The notes beneath the pieces are model-generated. The model was not told the origin of the DNA. It worked only from the letters and a program-made list of their open reading frames with translations, and searched no databases. Below, in pieces: positions 61,206 to 64,000 of a stretch of DNA of 64,000 nt. The position numbers and the translations under genes are program-made. The stretch comes from Dromaius novaehollandiae (Eukaryota > Chordata > Aves > Casuariiformes > Dromaiidae): positions 12,959,404 through 13,023,403 of the forward strand of contig NC_088103.1 of NCBI RefSeq assembly GCF_036370855.1. Reading direction: 5' to 3'. How positions within the stretch are numbered: the first letter of the stretch is position 1; every line of letters begins with the position of its first letter.

Positions 61206-62199
61206 GTACTCCGTGGTCTGAGGAATATCCACTCGTAAAGGCCGGGAGAAAACCAAATAAAAGGGTCTTTATCACGATCGAGATTCCAATATTACGATTA
61301 ATAAAATGTATTATTTATAAGTCAATTAACATAAATAGAATATGTAAGCACCAGTGTATTAAAAAATCTTTCCACAGGCAGCAGATTTTTAGCAGCATGA
61401 GGTTTTTTTTTTTTTCTTTTTTTCCTGGAATAATACAAGAATAACATTTTCCAGCCAAGAGCAGAAACAGTAGGGGAGTCTTTGCTATCACAGAGCTTCT
61501 TATTAAATTCAGTCACTGTGAAAAGCGAGTCTTTTTTTTTTTAAATAAAGACAACTTAAAATCAATACAAGTTAGATTAACAAATCAGTACTATACTAAT
61601 CCTGATTTATTACAATCGGCAATATTAAGTTTAATCACGTATAAACTGCTCCTCTAAAAAAGACTGTGCTTTACTAAGTCCTGAATTAAATAATGGTGCA
61701 GAGTGTACTGAGTTTTTAGATCTGCATCATCTGATATTATGAAAAATTCAATGTACTTCTCTGCAGCAGATGTCAGAGGTCAGCAAATCTATTACAGTAA
61801 TGTAAGTAATCTGGCTTTCTGCCAACCCTTTTTTAAAAAACACTGAAGCAGATAATTTTATATTTACAAATTCTAAAATCCTCCAGGGACTGAATCTCTT
61901 TCCCAACAAAAAGCAGAAACTTCACATTAGAGAAATGTATTTCACAGTATATCAAACATGTCTTCATCATTAGCATTTCATAAAAAGAACAAAAAAGCCC
62001 TTAATCTTTATTAGTCAACATTTTTTCCCAGCCATAGAAATAACAATGCAAGATCTAATCTAAGCCAGTAAGCGCTACATTTTCATGTATCGATTATGCA
62101 GAATGAATGACTTTTTTGGCCCAACTTTGCTCCGCAGGACACATGAGAGCTCATCTATTTATAGCCACAATAAAAAAAGTAGTCACAATAACGCACAGG

Positions 62200-63335
62200 A
62201 TCTGGCCAGCCCAGGAAGAGGAAGGAAACGAAGCGCTGGGGCTGCCAGCTCCCCCTCCAGACCTCCCCACCGCGCGGGGATGCGCGGGGCGCCCGCGCCG
62301 GCGAGCAGCCATATGCCCCGAACGCTGTGCCCGACCCCCGGTGAACCGGGGAAGAAGGCGGTTCAGCACCACCCCCATGGTATCTTTGCACTGGGGTTTA
62401 TTTTTGGGTTTTCCTCCTGGCAGGATGAGCTGTTCCTGCATGTCACCCCGTTGGCACCACCGTGCTCTCTGCGAGTGTCGCGTGCCCCAGGGCGCGAGGG
62501 AGCCTCCGGCCACAAGCACCGCTTGGAAGGACTTCAAACACCAAATCCCGTTGTTCCTGGGGCGATGCCGCCCCGTTTCCACCCCCGGCGAGGTGGCGAG
62601 GGATGTCGACTGCAACGGGGATGGAAAGGGACCTAACCCTGGCCCATGAGATGTCCACGGCGCCCAGTCCACCCGGGAACCGTCACCGATGGACACCTCG
62701 GGGCCAAGGCATCGGTGGGGTTTCGCAAGGATTAGGGGCTAGCGGAAACCACAAGAACGGCCGGCACAGAAACCTGCTCCTCTTTCCCCGAAACTGTGTG
62801 GGCAGACGTGCAGCCGCGGGCAGGCTCCAGCAGGAGCGTCCCAGCTCCGATCCCCAGAGAGGGCTTCTCTTTCCTGCCCTGAAGCTCTCCAAGAGGGACA
62901 GGTCCCGCAGCGATGCTGCCACCGCCAGCGCGGGAAACGAGCTGCCTTCAGCGGCGGGGATGGACGGGAGCGTGAGACCAGCTCCCGCGGGCACCGGGGC
63001 CTTCGGGCCCAGCACAACCGCGACGGGACTGCTCGCGCTGGCCTGCGGTACCGAACGGGCGCTGCTCTACCGGCGCTCAAGGACACTTGGCTGTAGGAGA
63101 ACTGGAAATTAGTGCCATCGCAAGCGCAGCTGCCCATTTAGTGCCAAGCCACCGCGGCAAGCCCTGCGGCGCGAGCAGCGCCCGGGACAGGGCACGGGCA
63201 AGCGGCCCCCGGCCGCCCCCACGCCGGTCCCCACCGACCCCCGCGCCGGCCGTAATCCCCACGGCCGCAGAGCCCGGCCTGGAAAAATCGCGGAAAAAAA
63301 GCCCAGTGCGCTCTCAGATGTTTCGCGTGGACAGT
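62200..63335. promoter_or_regulatory. Large intronic CpG island
   Basis: About 1.1 kb of CpG-rich sequence lies inside an ARID5B intron. Both strands carry overlapping open frames of 110 to 216 codons, as expected from low stop density at high GC rather than coding. It may act as an alternative promoter or a Polycomb-type island; this is inference from composition. Confidence 0.6.
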
Positions 63336-63569
63336 TAAGGATCTGTTTTAATGGTAAACAATTACATTCCTCTGTCATCTGATACTTTTTAAATTTTGGG
63401 GAGGGGGGCGGCTTTCTGAATTTTCAATAGTTCCTTTGTTAAAGCATCTGTTACTCACATAATTGAAAAGATGTTTGTTCAGTGCTATGCTTGAGAGTAC
63501 AGTTATTTAATCTTAATGATAAAGCCCCGAGGACAGAAAATCATAAGTAGAAACCTCTTGTTATTTATC

Positions 63570-63590
63570 AAAAAAAAAAAAAAAAAAAAA
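63570..63590. repeat. (A)21 homopolymer
   Basis: A run of 21 A bases inside the ARID5B intron, between the large CpG island and the window end. Confidence 0.95.
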
Positions 63591-63890
63591 CAGGAAAAGA
63601 GAAAGAGGACTACGACACCTCATCCATCTTCGGGCTTAAATTCATGCTTGGTGCAAAATTATTGACGCAATGTGCAAGTCGCAAACCTCTGTCCGCGGCG
63701 GGCGGGGGCAGGAGAGGGGGCGCGGAGGAAAACCAAGCCACGGAGCCGGTGCGAGGAGAAGAGCTGCTGCTTGGCAGGCTGCTTTCGGGTCAGACAGAGA
63801 GCGAGCTGGAGCTTACAGCATGACATAACACTTGATTAATTTTTGCCTGAGGATGTTTTCACACTTGACAGTGTAACCCAAAACCTTCTG

Positions 63891-63907
63891 TTAATTAATT
63901 AATTAAT
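63891..63907. repeat. (TTAA)4 tandem
   Basis: Four TTAA units, each a homeodomain-type TAATTA core at the junctions, lie in an AT-rich regulatory-looking block. Confidence 0.9.
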
Positions 63908-64000
63908 AAGCGTTTTCACGTAGATGTTATAACAAGCGCCTATATTTCCTCCCCTCTGAAAGACCGGCTGCTGCCGCCTACAAAACTCTGCGGAGACGCT

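Larger units (their letters stand above)
59390..64000 (-). other. ARID5B: ARID5B intron (partial), regulatory-looking
   Basis: This is intronic sequence upstream (in gene orientation) of the penultimate exon. I searched for the ARID-core coding exon and did not find it, so it is beyond 64,000. The segment alternates AT-rich complex blocks (about 60120-60700, 61240-62160, 63340-63660 and 63800-64000) with CpG-rich islands (about 60950-61205, 62200-63335 and 63690-63790). It has A runs at 60310-60327 and 63570-63590. Confidence 0.8.

Noticed and set aside
62085-63137. Several overlapping 110 to 216-codon open frames on both strands
   Set aside because: They overlap in many frames within a CpG island, where stop codons are rare; no protein family is recognisable and they sit inside an ARID5B intron.
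59390-64000. Search for the ARID-core coding exon of ARID5B
   Set aside because: No sequence encoding the ARID helices or the conserved segment preceding LILPYERF was found on the minus strand; it must lie past the window end.
1-64000. CR1 LINE, LTR or endogenous retrovirus copies, CRISPR arrays, tRNA and rRNA genes
   Set aside because: I saw no characteristic CR1 3' octamer repeats, LTR/primer-site structures, regularly spaced repeats or tRNA-like box A/B pairs by eye; a RepeatMasker or tRNAscan run would be decisive.

Overview
This window looks like vertebrate genomic DNA, most probably from a bird (another sauropsid is possible). It carries spliced genes with GT-AG introns, long AT-rich introns and 3' UTRs, CpG-rich islands, (CA)n/(TG)n microsatellites and several long pure C runs. 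I recognised no LINE, SINE or LTR element by eye, which suits a repeat-poor avian genome. The species call is inference; the two genes are recognised from their translated exons.

Left part (1 to about 21.6 kb, plus strand): the 3' half of RTKN2 (rhotekin-2). Six coding exons with matching phases (2229-2323, 3904-4010, 5110-5241, 12087-12252, 14217-14324, 15841-16373) encode about 379 residues. They cover the end of the central region, the whole PH domain and the Pro-rich tail, and are followed by a probable long 3' UTR. The 5' exons lie to the left of the window.

Right part (about 49.3 to 64 kb, minus strand): the 3' end of ARID5B, an AT-rich interaction domain transcription factor. The penultimate exon (59191-59389) and the large last coding exon (53146-55296) encode about 782 C-terminal residues, and a 3' UTR of about 3.8 kb follows. 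The exons with the ARID DNA-binding core are beyond 64,000. The visible ARID5B introns contain CpG islands and AT-rich, homeodomain-core-dense blocks that look like regulatory DNA.

The two genes are convergent (tail to tail), the same arrangement and neighbours I know from human 10q21.2. About 28 kb separates their 3' ends. That interval holds microsatellites, perfect short inverted repeats, one CTCF-like site and, at 45.29-45.70 kb, a strong isolated CpG island with a GC box and a perfect three-unit heat-shock element. On the minus strand the island ends in a strong splice donor, and two well-formed downstream exon candidates follow. This possible unannotated transcript, perhaps a lncRNA or a 50-residue micropeptide gene, is the best candidate for something undescribed. 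RTKN2 (a Rho-binding effector) and ARID5B (a chromatin/transcription regulator) do not share an operon-like function; they are syntenic neighbours.
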